From DASZHJ01 sp035517495 (GTDB taxonomy: Bacteria > Pseudomonadota > Alphaproteobacteria > ATCC43930 > CGMCC-115725), in assembly GCA_035517495.1 (NCBI GenBank), contig DATIYT010000082.1, forward strand, positions 16,122 through 80,121: a DNA stretch of 64,000 bases, written 5' to 3'. The translations under genes were made by a program, and so were the position numbers. Below are positions 43,555-51,986 of the stretch, in pieces (positions within the stretch are counted from its first letter, which is position 1; each line of letters opens with the position of its first letter). Under the pieces are notes generated by a model. That model saw nothing but the letters and a program-made list of their open reading frames with translations. It was not told the origin of the DNA and did no database searches.

Positions 43555-43586
43555 ATTCTAAATCGGCGCAATTAAGCCACCCTTAA
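43555..43586 (-). promoter_or_regulatory. CtrA-type promoter of the prkA operon
   Basis: On the minus strand a perfect CtrA box TTAA-N7-TTAA (43586-43572) is followed after 11 bases by TAGAAT (43560-43555) as a -10 element. The box is therefore centred near -35, as in CtrA-activated promoters. Transcription would start about 50 nt before the prkA ATG. Confidence 0.5.
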
Positions 43587-43707
43587 GAAGGCAGCTAAAA
43601 TCCCGAACGAACTTTTCGTCGTCAAAGCGTGGCCATTTTCAGGACCTCCAAGCCTGGCCGTACGCTCTGACCCGATTTGCGTACACAGGCCTATCGCGTA
43701 CCTACGC

Positions 43708-43733
43708 AACGCACCGCTCCTCATCGAGGTTCC
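43708..43733 (-). promoter_or_regulatory. EcfG-type general stress promoter upstream of prkA
   Basis: On the minus strand GGAAC (43733-43729) and CGTT (43711-43708) are separated by exactly 17 bases, matching the alphaproteobacterial EcfG consensus GGAAC-N16/17-CGTT. It reads towards prkA with a leader of about 200 nt. Confidence 0.5.
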
Positions 43734-44374
43734 GTGTGACACTTGGACCAAATGTCCATCTCCTCTGTTCCGTGAAACCACAAAGCCGCGCGACGTCCTC
43801 GACGAACGCTACGCAAAGATCGTGCCGAATCAGGACCAAGGCGGGCGGCCTTACAACGAGGCCTAGCCTCATCGCCGATGTCCAAAATGAGTGCGCTCGA
43901 GACCGCCCTGTCGTCGCGCGTAGCCCCATTCTCACCTCTGCCAGGGCCGAGTCCCCGTCGGCGCCTGCCACTTCCCGATCCGCCGACGCCATCCAAGTGC
44001 GACTGCGTGTGGAAGCTAACTTGTTAAGAGTGACACGAAAAATGGCATTCTCAAGTTCGTAATTAGGAGCATTGATGGCAACCGACCGGATCGAGCCCAA
44101 TTTCCGACCTTCGGTTGTGTCGCTCAGGTGCCAATCGCAATTCTCGACACGCCTGATGCTGAGTGTGCACGCGAGCGGGAAATGAAAACGCGGTCAAAGG
44201 GTTGCTCTAGCGCGCGCCGATGAGCGCGCGTTCCGTTAGGAGTACGTCGCGAGCACCCTTTGCCACCTCCGAAGGGGACGCGAACGAAAATGAATTACTG
44301 CCGGTTTTGGAGCGGTGAGGGCGCTGAGTTTGTGGGCAAATGTCGCATTTTTTGACTGCGACTCGACAAATTGC

Positions 44375-45094
44375 TTACGCCGCGTGCCACTCCTCGGCGC
44401 TTGCGCCGGCCATCGCCTGCACGCGTTCCTCGTCCGCGGCCAACTCTTTGGCAGAGCCCTGGAACACAATCTCGCCGTTGTCCAACACATACGCGTTGTC
44501 GGCGATCTCAAGGCTCATGCGTACATTCTGCTCCACCAGCAGCACCGAGATGCCTTCGTCACGCATCTGCGACACGATGCGGAAGACCTCGCGCACGATC
44601 AGCGGCGCCAATCCCTGGGAAGGTTCGTCGAGAATGAGCAGCTTCGGATTAATCAGCAGCGCGCGTGCGATCGATAGCATCTCCTGCTCGCCGCCCGAAA
44701 GTTGTCGCCCGCGGTTCTGCTTGCGTTCGGCAAGGCGCGGAAAGAGTTCGTAAATCCGCGGGATTGTCCAAGGTCCGCTGCGCACGATGGGAACGCGCAG
44801 GTTCTCGTCGACCGATAGGTTGGGGAATATCCGACGTCCTTCCGGCACGTAGCCGACGCCGAGCGCCGCAATACGAAAGGAGGGCGCGTGGGTGGTCGGC
44901 TCGCCAAAAATCGTGATTTCTCCCTCGCGCGGGGGCGTGAGCCCCATGATGCTGCGAAGCGTCGTGGTCTTGCCGGCGCCGTTGCGCCCGAGCAGCGTGG
45001 TGATCCGCCCCTCCGCGACCGCCAGCGAAACGCCGTGCAAGATGTGGCTCTTGCCATAAAAGGTGTGCAGACCGTTGGCTTCGAGGGCGTTCAT
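44375..45094 (-). CDS. livF: Branched-chain-type ABC transporter ATP-binding protein LivF
   Basis: This 239-residue ATPase energises uptake of branched-chain amino acids or similar solutes. Walker A is GRNGAGKTT at about residue 38, signature LSGGEQEML near 135, Walker B LLILDEPSQGLAP near 155 and the switch His region LLVEQN. The LivF-type DEPSQGLAP and VPEGRRIFPNLSV distinguish it from LivG. It overlaps livG by 4 bp and is last in the operon. Confidence 0.93.
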   Translation of the reverse strand: MNALEANGLHTFYGKSHILHGVSLAVAEGRITTLLGRNGAGKTTTLRSIMGLTPPREGEITIFGEPTTHAPSFRIAALGVGYVPEGRRIFPNLSVDENLRVPIVRSGPWTIPRIYELFPRLAERKQNRGRQLSGGEQEMLSIARALLINPKLLILDEPSQGLAPLIVREVFRIVSQMRDEGISVLLVEQNVRMSLEIADNAYVLDNGEIVFQGSAKELAADEERVQAMAGASAEEWHAA

Positions 45095-45840
45095 GCTGCC
45101 TTCCCCAGATATGCCGCTTGCACGGCCTCGTTGGCGGCGATCTCGGCAGGCGTTCCTTCGGCCAGCAGGCGGCCTTGATCGAGCACCGAGATGCGGTCGG
45201 CAAGATGGAACACCACGCGCATGTCGTGCTCGATCAGCACGATCGTGTATTTGCTGTCGCGATGCAGCCGGCGAATCAGTCCCGTTATTTCGTACGTCTC
45301 CTGATCGCCCATGCCGGCGGTCGGTTCGTCGAGCAGCAGCAATCGCGGGCGAAGCGCCAATGCCATCGCGATTTCGGTCGCCCGCTGGTCGCCGTGCGCA
45401 AGCTCGCCGACCAAACGGTCCGCTTTCGAGGATAGGCGGACCTGCTCCAGCATCTCCGCAACCACCTGTTCGGCGCGCGCGGCATCGGGCTTGCGGGACC
45501 ACATGTGCAAACGTTGCCCCGCGGCGACCTCGGCGGCGCTGAGCACGTTTTCACGCACGGTGAGTTCGGGGAATATCTCCGTGATTTGAAATGTGCGCGC
45601 CATTCCGAGGCCTACCCGCATGGAAGCCGGCACCTCGGTCACATCCTTTCCGTCGAAGACGATCCTTCCCGAGGTCGGCGAAAAGAATCCGCTGATCATG
45701 TTGAAGAAGGTGGTCTTACCGGCGCCATTGGGGCCGATGATCGCCCTGAGCTCGCCGGGCTCGACGACCATCGAGACGTTCTGAACGGCGACGAGGCTGC
45801 CGAAGTTCTTGGTGACGTTTTGCACCTGCAGCATGCTCAT
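45091..45840 (-). CDS. livG: Branched-chain-type ABC transporter ATP-binding protein LivG
   Basis: This 249-residue ATPase has Walker A GPNGAGKTTFFNMISGFF near residue 37, GMARTFQITEIFPELTV typical of LivG, a signature region that reads LAHGDQRATEIAMAL instead of LSGGQ (usual for LivG), Walker B LLLLDEPTAGM and the H-switch in VLIEHDM. It overlaps livM and livF by 4 bp each. A second ATG six bases downstream is also possible. Confidence 0.93.
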   Translation of the reverse strand: MSMLQVQNVTKNFGSLVAVQNVSMVVEPGELRAIIGPNGAGKTTFFNMISGFFSPTSGRIVFDGKDVTEVPASMRVGLGMARTFQITEIFPELTVRENVLSAAEVAAGQRLHMWSRKPDAARAEQVVAEMLEQVRLSSKADRLVGELAHGDQRATEIAMALALRPRLLLLDEPTAGMGDQETYEITGLIRRLHRDSKYTIVLIEHDMRVVFHLADRISVLDQGRLLAEGTPAEIAANEAVQAAYLGKAA

Positions 45841-46814
45841 GTAGCGCCTCGCCGCTTCAGGATGCCCAGTATTCCCCGCGGGAAGAACAACACCACGAGA
45901 ATGAAGATCAGGCCCACGAACGACATCCAATTCACCGTAAGCGAAGAGATGTAGTCCTGCAGCACCACGAAGACCAACGCGCCCAGCAATGGACCCCAGA
46001 ACGAGCGCATTCCGCCCATCACGGTCATGATCACGAAGTAGCCGGAAAGCGAGTAGTGCAGGGTCAGCGGGTCCGCGAAGTTGTTGAGGAGGGCGTAAAG
46101 CGTGCCGGCGAGCGCGGTGAAAAAGGCGGAGATCGAGAACGACAGCCAGATGTGCCGCTCGACCGGAATGCCGAGAAAGCGTGCACGGCGCTCGTTTTCG
46201 CGAATCGCGCGCAGGGTGCGGCCGAACGGCGAGGCGATGAGCAGCGCCATCAGTGCCACCGCGACCGCGAATACGGCGAGGGTGAAATAATAGAACGCGA
46301 TGCTGTCGGTGATATCGAGACTGAGCGGACCGAGTCCGATCGGTGCGCGATGAAAGCCGCGTAGTCCGTCGAAGCCCCCGGTGAAGTCATTCCAGCTATA
46401 GGCGATGTAGTAAAAGATTTGGCCAAACGCGACGGTGCACATGGCGAAATAGACGCCGCGGCGCCGCACGATCAGCATGCTGAAGAGAGTGCCGGCCAAC
46501 CCTCCGAGCAAGATGCCCGCCAGCATGGCGAGTGGCGTACTGGGAGTCACGTATTTAAGCATGAGCCCCGCGCCGTACGCGCCGAGACCGAAGTAGGCGG
46601 CGTGCCCGAAGCTCAGGACTCCCGTGAAGCCCAGCAGCAGGTTGAAGCCCATTGCCGCGAGCCCGAAGACGAGCACTTTGCCGGCAAGCGCCGGATAACC
46701 ACCCATCAACGGCAGCCAGAGCGGCGCCGTGATCAGCGCCAACCAAATCGCCACCAGCGATAGCCAGCGCCTCTGGGCCGGGCGTTGCCCCGCGGCGAGG
46801 ACCGTCGCGGTCAT
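45837..46814 (-). CDS. livM: Branched-chain-type ABC transporter permease LivM
   Basis: This 325-residue inner-membrane permease has about nine hydrophobic segments. GFNLLLGFTGVLSFGHAAYFGLGAYGAG is the LivM conserved segment, and the cytoplasmic coupling region has IRENERRARFLGIPVERHIW. It overlaps livH by 4 bp. Confidence 0.93.
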   Translation of the reverse strand: MTATVLAAGQRPAQRRWLSLVAIWLALITAPLWLPLMGGYPALAGKVLVFGLAAMGFNLLLGFTGVLSFGHAAYFGLGAYGAGLMLKYVTPSTPLAMLAGILLGGLAGTLFSMLIVRRRGVYFAMCTVAFGQIFYYIAYSWNDFTGGFDGLRGFHRAPIGLGPLSLDITDSIAFYYFTLAVFAVAVALMALLIASPFGRTLRAIRENERRARFLGIPVERHIWLSFSISAFFTALAGTLYALLNNFADPLTLHYSLSGYFVIMTVMGGMRSFWGPLLGALVFVVLQDYISSLTVNWMSFVGLIFILVVLFFPRGILGILKRRGAT

Positions 46815-47680
46815 GACATGAATCCTTCCTCGCCGAAGAGGCCGCGCGGCCGGACCAGCATCACCAGGAGCATGATGACGAAGATCACGACTTCGCTCGC
46901 GGCGGGGTAGATCGCGGCGGTGACGGCTGCCGCGACGCCGATCAGCAGGCCGCCGAACAACGTGCCGGCAAGGCTGCCGACGCCGCCGACGATGATCGCG
47001 ATGAAGCTCGGCATCAGCAGGTCGTCACCCATGTTGGGATTGAGGCCGATTTGTCCGGTGGCGAGCACGCCGCTCAGCCCCGCGAGCAGACACCCCAAGG
47101 CAAAGTTGAACGTGCGCAGCAGCTTTACGTTGACGCCGAGCGCCGCCACCGTGTCGAGATCGAGAGTCCCGGCACGGATGCGGAGGCCGACCCGCGTGTG
47201 ACGCAGAAAGGCGAAGAGGCTGATCACGGTCGCGATGACAATCCCCACCATGAAAACGCGATACCACGTGATGAAGAACAGATCGGCGCTAAGCGGCGTC
47301 TTCAGTATGTCCGGCATGTCGATCTGCAGGGGGTTCGGGCCCCAATACCAACGCGCAGCATCCTGCATCACGAAAGCGAGCCCGAAGGTGAGCAGCAGAC
47401 TGTAGACGGGGTCGCGTCCGTAAAGCGGTCGGATCATCAGCCGCTCGACCACGACTCCGATCAGCGCGGCGAGCAGCGGCGAGATCAGCAATGCGCCCCA
47501 ATATCCGACCGTCGGCACCAGCATGAATGCCAGGTAGCCGCCAAGCGCCAGGAAATTCCCGTGCGCGAAGTTGATGACGTTGCTGAGGTTGAGGATCAGC
47601 GAAAGGCCAAGCGCCATCAGCACGTAGAAAGCACCGATGATCAACCCGTTCGTGACGTTGAAGAGGACAACCTGGAACAT
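46811..47680 (-). CDS. livH: Branched-chain-type ABC transporter permease LivH
   Basis: This 289-residue permease opens GLIIGAFYVLMALGLSLILNLSNVINFAHGNFLALGGYLAF, which is the LivH signature. The coupling helix region reads IRAGTLDLDTVAALGVNVKLL. It is the first permease gene after the binding protein, with a 90-bp gap that may hold a stem to lower expression of the membrane part. Confidence 0.93.
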   Translation of the reverse strand: MFQVVLFNVTNGLIIGAFYVLMALGLSLILNLSNVINFAHGNFLALGGYLAFMLVPTVGYWGALLISPLLAALIGVVVERLMIRPLYGRDPVYSLLLTFGLAFVMQDAARWYWGPNPLQIDMPDILKTPLSADLFFITWYRVFMVGIVIATVISLFAFLRHTRVGLRIRAGTLDLDTVAALGVNVKLLRTFNFALGCLLAGLSGVLATGQIGLNPNMGDDLLMPSFIAIIVGGVGSLAGTLFGGLLIGVAAAVTAAIYPAASEVVIFVIMLLVMLVRPRGLFGEEGFMS

Positions 47681-47770
47681 CGAAGCTCGCTCCCTCCGGT
47701 CAAACTTAACCCGCCACCTCCGCCGGCGGCTTTGAGCCGCGGGACGGAGGGACGGGTTTCAGAGGGTGGC

Positions 47771-49021
47771 TCAGGACGGCTTCGTCATCTTGCAGCCGGT
47801 GTCCTCAACGGGACCGGCGGCTTCGACACCCGGTATCGCAGCCTCGATCGTGAACACATCGTCGGTATTTCCGCCTTTGGGCGGGTGGACCTGCCCGACG
47901 AAGATGTTTGGCATCAGTTCGTGATCGCCCGCGCGATAGCGGACTTCGCCCTGCTGCAGCGCCACGTCGGGCGGCAGCACCATGTCTTCCATGGCTGCCG
48001 CCAATTTCGGGCCGTCGAGCGACTTGGCTTTTTCGGCAGCGAGCCTTACCGAGTGCATGGACACGTAGCCGAACCAATCGCGGGCCGACGGCGTCTTCTT
48101 GGTGGCGGCGCGGTAGTCGGCGACGAACTTCACGACCTCCGGGACCTTGGGCTGATCCCACCACCACTCCATGTCCCACCAGCCCGCCTGCGCCTCCGGT
48201 TGCAGCGCCTTCACCGTTTCCAGCTCGAAGAGCGCGCCGCCAAGGGCCATGTCCTTTTGCATGCCGAACTGGATGAATTGCTTCATGCAGTTGATCTGCG
48301 TGAGACCGCCCATGTTGTTGAGCAGCACGTCGGGCTTGTAGGACTTGGCTTTGATGAGCGTGGCGGAGAAGTCCTGATTGTTGATCGGCAAGAAGTCGCC
48401 GTCGTAGGTTCCGCCAAACTTCTTCAGCGCCTTGATGAAGCCGTCCTGCAGCGAATGGCCATAGGCATAGTCCGGCGTGATGAAGAACCACTTCTTGCCG
48501 AAACGCTTCACCAGCTCGGGCGTGATCGCAGCCGTGTCCATCGTCGTGTTGTTGCACACGCGGAACACGTTCCAATGGCAGTCAGTCCCGGTGATCGTGT
48601 CGGTGTGGCCACCCGGGACAATGTGGAACACTTTCTTTTCGTTGGTCACCTGCCCCATGGCGGCGGCGATGCCCGAGTTCACGTCACCGAGGATAGCAGC
48701 CACCTGATCGCGGTCGATCAACTTCCGCGTTTTCTGGACGCCGGTTCCTACGTCGTTGGCGGAATCCTCGACAAGGAGCTGGACCGGGCGCCCCAGGATC
48801 CCGCCCTTCTTGTTGATTTCGGCCTCGGCATATTTGGAGCCATCCACCTCGCTTTGAGCGAGCGCCGAAAGCACGCCAGTCAACGGGTTAACCATACCGA
48901 TCTTGACCGGCTCGTCGCCGAGTGCCTTGACGATAAAGGGCGACACTACCTGCAACGCGCCTATGGCGACGCCAGATTGCAGGATACGACGACGCGGAAT
49001 CCCAGATGAAATCAATTTCAT
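47771..49021 (-). CDS. ABC transporter periplasmic substrate-binding protein (Peripla_BP_6)
   Basis: This 416-residue protein binds the solute for the Liv-type importer. The N-terminus SGIPRRRILQSGVAIGALQVV is Tat-like (R-R with a hydrophobic core). The mature part starts PVKIGMVNPLTGVLSALAQSEVDG and contains VAAILGDVNSGIAAAMGQV, typical of type I binding proteins in this family. The ligand could be a branched-chain or aromatic acid or an amide; sequence alone does not decide. It is the first gene of the importer. Confidence 0.9.
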   Translation of the reverse strand: MKLISSGIPRRRILQSGVAIGALQVVSPFIVKALGDEPVKIGMVNPLTGVLSALAQSEVDGSKYAEAEINKKGGILGRPVQLLVEDSANDVGTGVQKTRKLIDRDQVAAILGDVNSGIAAAMGQVTNEKKVFHIVPGGHTDTITGTDCHWNVFRVCNNTTMDTAAITPELVKRFGKKWFFITPDYAYGHSLQDGFIKALKKFGGTYDGDFLPINNQDFSATLIKAKSYKPDVLLNNMGGLTQINCMKQFIQFGMQKDMALGGALFELETVKALQPEAQAGWWDMEWWWDQPKVPEVVKFVADYRAATKKTPSARDWFGYVSMHSVRLAAEKAKSLDGPKLAAAMEDMVLPPDVALQQGEVRYRAGDHELMPNIFVGQVHPPKGGNTDDVFTIEAAIPGVEAAGPVEDTGCKMTKPS

Positions 49022-49107
49022 GCGCTGCCTCCCACGGCATTAGTTTGCTTTGATGGTCACCTTTATGCCTTGCCTCCGCGTGGCCGTCGAGAGCTTTTCT
49101 AAAATCA

Positions 49108-49935
49108 TCAAGTCCCGACCCGGAGGGGCTCGACGAGCCCCCTAAGGCAGGCAATTACACTCAGCGGCGTGAGTTTGCCGGTGCGGGGGTTCTCCTCGGA
49201 GGGGATGCTCTCGATGCTCATGGCGAAACGCGCCGCGTCCGCTTCGACCTCGATCCGGTGTGTGTTCCGCTCCAGCGCGGGATCAGCCCAGATTTCGAGC
49301 GCGGTCCGCTCCGGTCCGATGCCCGCCAGCGCCAGCGCCGCCGCCACGTTGACGTTGGCGGGAAACCCTCGCGCGCCCTCACGCGCGTTCCCGGCGAAAA
49401 CGCGCAACGGTGCCTTGAGCCCTTCGACGGAGATCTTGTGCTCGATGAGATAGGGCGCCCCCACCAGGCTCTTGGGCGGCTTGCGTGTTACCATCTTTAC
49501 CGAGGCGATCTTGCCCTGAGCCGCGGCGCGCACCGCGTCTAGGCCGAGCAGCGCGCCCGACGGCACGATGATGCGTGCCCCCGTTTGCCGCGCTGCTTCC
49601 ACCAATTCGATCCGGTCCAAGAGCGCGCCGACGCTCAGCATCAGCAGCGTGCGGCCCGCCGCGATTGCGGGCCGGACCACCGCATCGAACACGGCCGCCG
49701 GAACGCACTCGATCACAATGTCGGAACCGCGGCTAAGCTCTTCGAGCGGCAATACCGGCACCGCGCTGCCGAGCCGTGCCAGCCGCTCCGCGGCCCTCGT
49801 GGTGTTGCGCGCGGAGACCGCGACCAGCTCGTACGCCGGTTGCCCTGCCGCGAGCCACCGTGCCACCGGCAGACCGATGCCACCGAGGCCCGCGACCGCC
49901 ACCTTGAGCTTGCGTTTGCCAGTGCCTGTCATCAT
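49108..49935 (-). CDS. L-aspartate dehydrogenase-like protein (NadX family)
   Basis: This 275-residue protein has an N-terminal Rossmann fold (VAVAGLGGIGLPVARWLA), IVIECVPAAVF, and the family's catalytic stretch with PSGALLGLDAVRAAAQG and GFPANVNVAAALALAG. NadX-type enzymes oxidise aspartate to iminoaspartate with NAD(P), feeding NAD synthesis or nitrogen metabolism. No nadA or nadC is adjacent, so another amino acid may be the substrate. It lies 86 bp upstream of the binding protein on the same strand. Confidence 0.85.
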   Translation of the reverse strand: MMTGTGKRKLKVAVAGLGGIGLPVARWLAAGQPAYELVAVSARNTTRAAERLARLGSAVPVLPLEELSRGSDIVIECVPAAVFDAVVRPAIAAGRTLLMLSVGALLDRIELVEAARQTGARIIVPSGALLGLDAVRAAAQGKIASVKMVTRKPPKSLVGAPYLIEHKISVEGLKAPLRVFAGNAREGARGFPANVNVAAALALAGIGPERTALEIWADPALERNTHRIEVEADAARFAMSIESIPSEENPRTGKLTPLSVIACLRGLVEPLRVGT

Positions 49936-50108
49936 CTCCGTCTCCTCCGTGCTTCCACGTCGCGCGAGGCATGGTAACCGATCCTCGGCAATTTCGGCGA
50001 TTCAAGCGTTCGGCTAGGAAACCGGGCCTATCGCGGCGCAGGAGCAAAACGCATTTGCCAAGGGCCAGGCTTCCGATATCTATGGTTCAAAGGGAGCAGC
50101 GAGGGCGG

Positions 50109-51170
50109 ATGAGCGAGACCGAGGATTTCGTCGGCACCATGCCGGTCGTCGAACGTCTGCGCTTCGAAGTGGCGCCGCTCGAAGCCTGGATGCGCGAGCA
50201 TATCGAGGGCTTTCGCGGGCCGCTTGCAGTGGAGCAGTTTCGCGGCGGCCAGTCCAATCCAACCTATCGATTGAGCGCGCCCAGCGGGCGCTACGTGCTG
50301 CGCCGCAAGCCGCCGGGCAAGCTGTTGCCGTCCGCGCACGCGGTCGATCGCGAGTACCGCGTGATTTCAGCGCTGGGTAAGACCGGTTTTCCGGTTCCGC
50401 GCAGTTACGCGCTCTGTCTCGACGAGGCCGTGGTCGGAACCGCCTTCTACATAATGGATTGCGTCGAGGGGCGGGTATTTTGGGATCCGACGCTCGCGGA
50501 CCTGCCGCGCGCCGAGCGCGGCGCCATTTACGAGGCCATGAACGATACCATCGCGCGGCTGCACCGCACCGACTATGCCGCGATCGGGCTTGCGGATTTC
50601 GGCCGACCCGGCAACTACGTGGGGCGTCAGATCGATCGCTGGACCAAGCAATATCGGGCATCGGAAACCGAGCGTATCGAGGCGATGGATCACCTGATCG
50701 AGTGGTTGCCGAAGAACGTGCCGGCGGACGAGGAGGTGTCGCTCGTGCATGGCGACTTCCGTCTCGACAATATGATCTTTGACGTGCGTGCGCCGCGCGT
50801 CCGAGCCGTCCTGGATTGGGAGCTGTCGACGCTCGGCAATCCGCTCGGCGATTTCGCCTATCACGCCATGAGCTGGCGCCTGCCGCCCGGCTCGTTTCGG
50901 GGACTGGGCGATGCCGATTTGCAGGCGCTCGGAATCCCAAGCGAGGAGGAGTATCGCGCCGCCTATTGCCGCCGCACCGGACGCCGCGAAATCCCGCACT
51001 GGGATTTCTACATGGCCTACAACATGTTCCGCCTCGCGGCGATCTTGCAGGGGATCATGGGCCGTGTGCGCGAAGGCACTGCGGCGAGCCAAAAAGCGCA
51101 CGAGGCGGGTGCCCGCGCCAAGGTGTTGGCGGCGCTGGGTTGGCAACAGGTCGAGCGTCTCGGCGTTTGA
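50109..51170 (+). CDS. Phosphotransferase family protein (APH/ACAD10-like kinase fold)
   Basis: This 353-residue protein has the aminoglycoside-phosphotransferase kinase fold. FRGGQSNPTYRLSAPSGRYVLRRKPPG is the nucleotide loop and Lys, LVHGDFRLDNMIFD the catalytic loop (about residue 220) and VLDWELSTLGNPLGDFAY the Mg-binding DxE segment. This subtype occurs with fatty-acid and hydroxyacyl metabolism (ACAD10/11) rather than antibiotic resistance. Start MSETEDF follows GGGCGG and fits family N-termini. The substrate is unknown. Confidence 0.85.
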   Translation: MSETEDFVGTMPVVERLRFEVAPLEAWMREHIEGFRGPLAVEQFRGGQSNPTYRLSAPSGRYVLRRKPPGKLLPSAHAVDREYRVISALGKTGFPVPRSYALCLDEAVVGTAFYIMDCVEGRVFWDPTLADLPRAERGAIYEAMNDTIARLHRTDYAAIGLADFGRPGNYVGRQIDRWTKQYRASETERIEAMDHLIEWLPKNVPADEEVSLVHGDFRLDNMIFDVRAPRVRAVLDWELSTLGNPLGDFAYHAMSWRLPPGSFRGLGDADLQALGIPSEEEYRAAYCRRTGRREIPHWDFYMAYNMFRLAAILQGIMGRVREGTAASQKAHEAGARAKVLAALGWQQVERLGV

Positions 51171-51208
51171 GCGCAAGGATCGGGTAGCGCGGCGCTCGAT
51201 CGCCGACG

Positions 51209-51919
51209 ATGATCGCGGTCATGCCGGCTCTGGCCCAAGTTGATTGGAATGATATTGCCGCGGCGCTCGACGCCCGCGGATTTGCGGTGACGCCACCCTT
51301 GCTCCCGGCGGAGCAATGCCGCGCGCTGCGCGCCCTCTACCCGCGCGAGGAGCTGTTCCGCAGCCGCGTGGTGATGGCGCGGCATTCCTTCGGCCAGGGC
51401 GAGTATCAATATCTCCGCTATCCCTTGCCGCACACCGTCGAGGCGCTGCGCCAAGCGATCTATCCCGAGCTTGTGGGAATTGCGAACCGCTGGCGCGCGC
51501 GGTTGGGCGAAGGCGAGGCTTTTCCAGCGACGCTCGACGGCTATCTCCGACGATGCCATGCGTCGGGACAAGTGCGGCCGACGCCGCTCATCCTCAAATA
51601 CGGCCCCGGCGACTACAACTGCCTGCATCAGGACCTCTATGGCGAGCTCGTATTTCCGCTGCAGCTCACTCTGCTTCTGAGCGAGCCCGGCACCGAATTC
51701 ACCGGCGGCGAATTCGTGCTGGTGGAGCAGCGTCCGCGCATGCAGTCCAAGGCCGAAGTGGTGCCGCTCGCCCAAGGCGAAGCCGTGATCTTCGCGGTTC
51801 ATCACCGGCCCGTCGCGGGCAAGCGCGGAACCTATCGCGTCAATCTCCGTCATGGCGTGAGCCGCGTACATTCAGGCGAGCGCTACACGCTCGGGATCAT
51901 CTTCCACGACGCGGCTTGA
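51209..51919 (+). CDS. 2-oxoglutarate/Fe(II) oxygenase (prolyl-hydroxylase-like)
   Basis: This 236-residue double-stranded beta-helix protein has the iron facial triad: H140 and D142 in CLHQDLYGE and H215 in LRHGVSRVHSGER, with R225 ten residues later to bind 2-oxoglutarate. That H-x9-R spacing is typical of the P4H/Tpa1/PKHD group. It should hydroxylate a protein or small molecule in the cytoplasm. A start at the ATG at 51221 is also possible. It lies 38 bp after the phosphotransferase. Confidence 0.82.
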   Translation: MIAVMPALAQVDWNDIAAALDARGFAVTPPLLPAEQCRALRALYPREELFRSRVVMARHSFGQGEYQYLRYPLPHTVEALRQAIYPELVGIANRWRARLGEGEAFPATLDGYLRRCHASGQVRPTPLILKYGPGDYNCLHQDLYGELVFPLQLTLLLSEPGTEFTGGEFVLVEQRPRMQSKAEVVPLAQGEAVIFAVHHRPVAGKRGTYRVNLRHGVSRVHSGERYTLGIIFHDAA

Positions 51920-51986
51920 TGCTACTAATTGCGCGGCGGGCGAACTTGGTATCTGCTGACGTCGGTGCCAGTGGGGAGAACCAATC

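Larger units (their letters stand above)
43498..44374. other. 877-bp region without a recognisable gene, upstream of prkA
   Basis: The part nearest prkA holds the CtrA-type and EcfG-type signals described separately. The rest contains overlapping open frames of 90-130 codons on both strands (for example 43702-44100 on the minus strand), none resembling a known protein and none with a good ribosome site. A perfect CGCGCGC/GCGCGCG hairpin lies at 44211-44230. Base composition is more AT-rich than in the flanking genes. Confidence 0.5.

Noticed and set aside
43702..44100. 132-codon minus-strand frame upstream of prkA
   Set aside because: No family resemblance and no ribosome site. The EcfG-type promoter lies inside it, and an overlapping plus-strand frame is equally open.
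44211..44230. CGCGCGC/GCGCGCG hairpin as a terminator
   Set aside because: No T-run follows on either strand, so it is recorded only as a hairpin within the gene-poor region.
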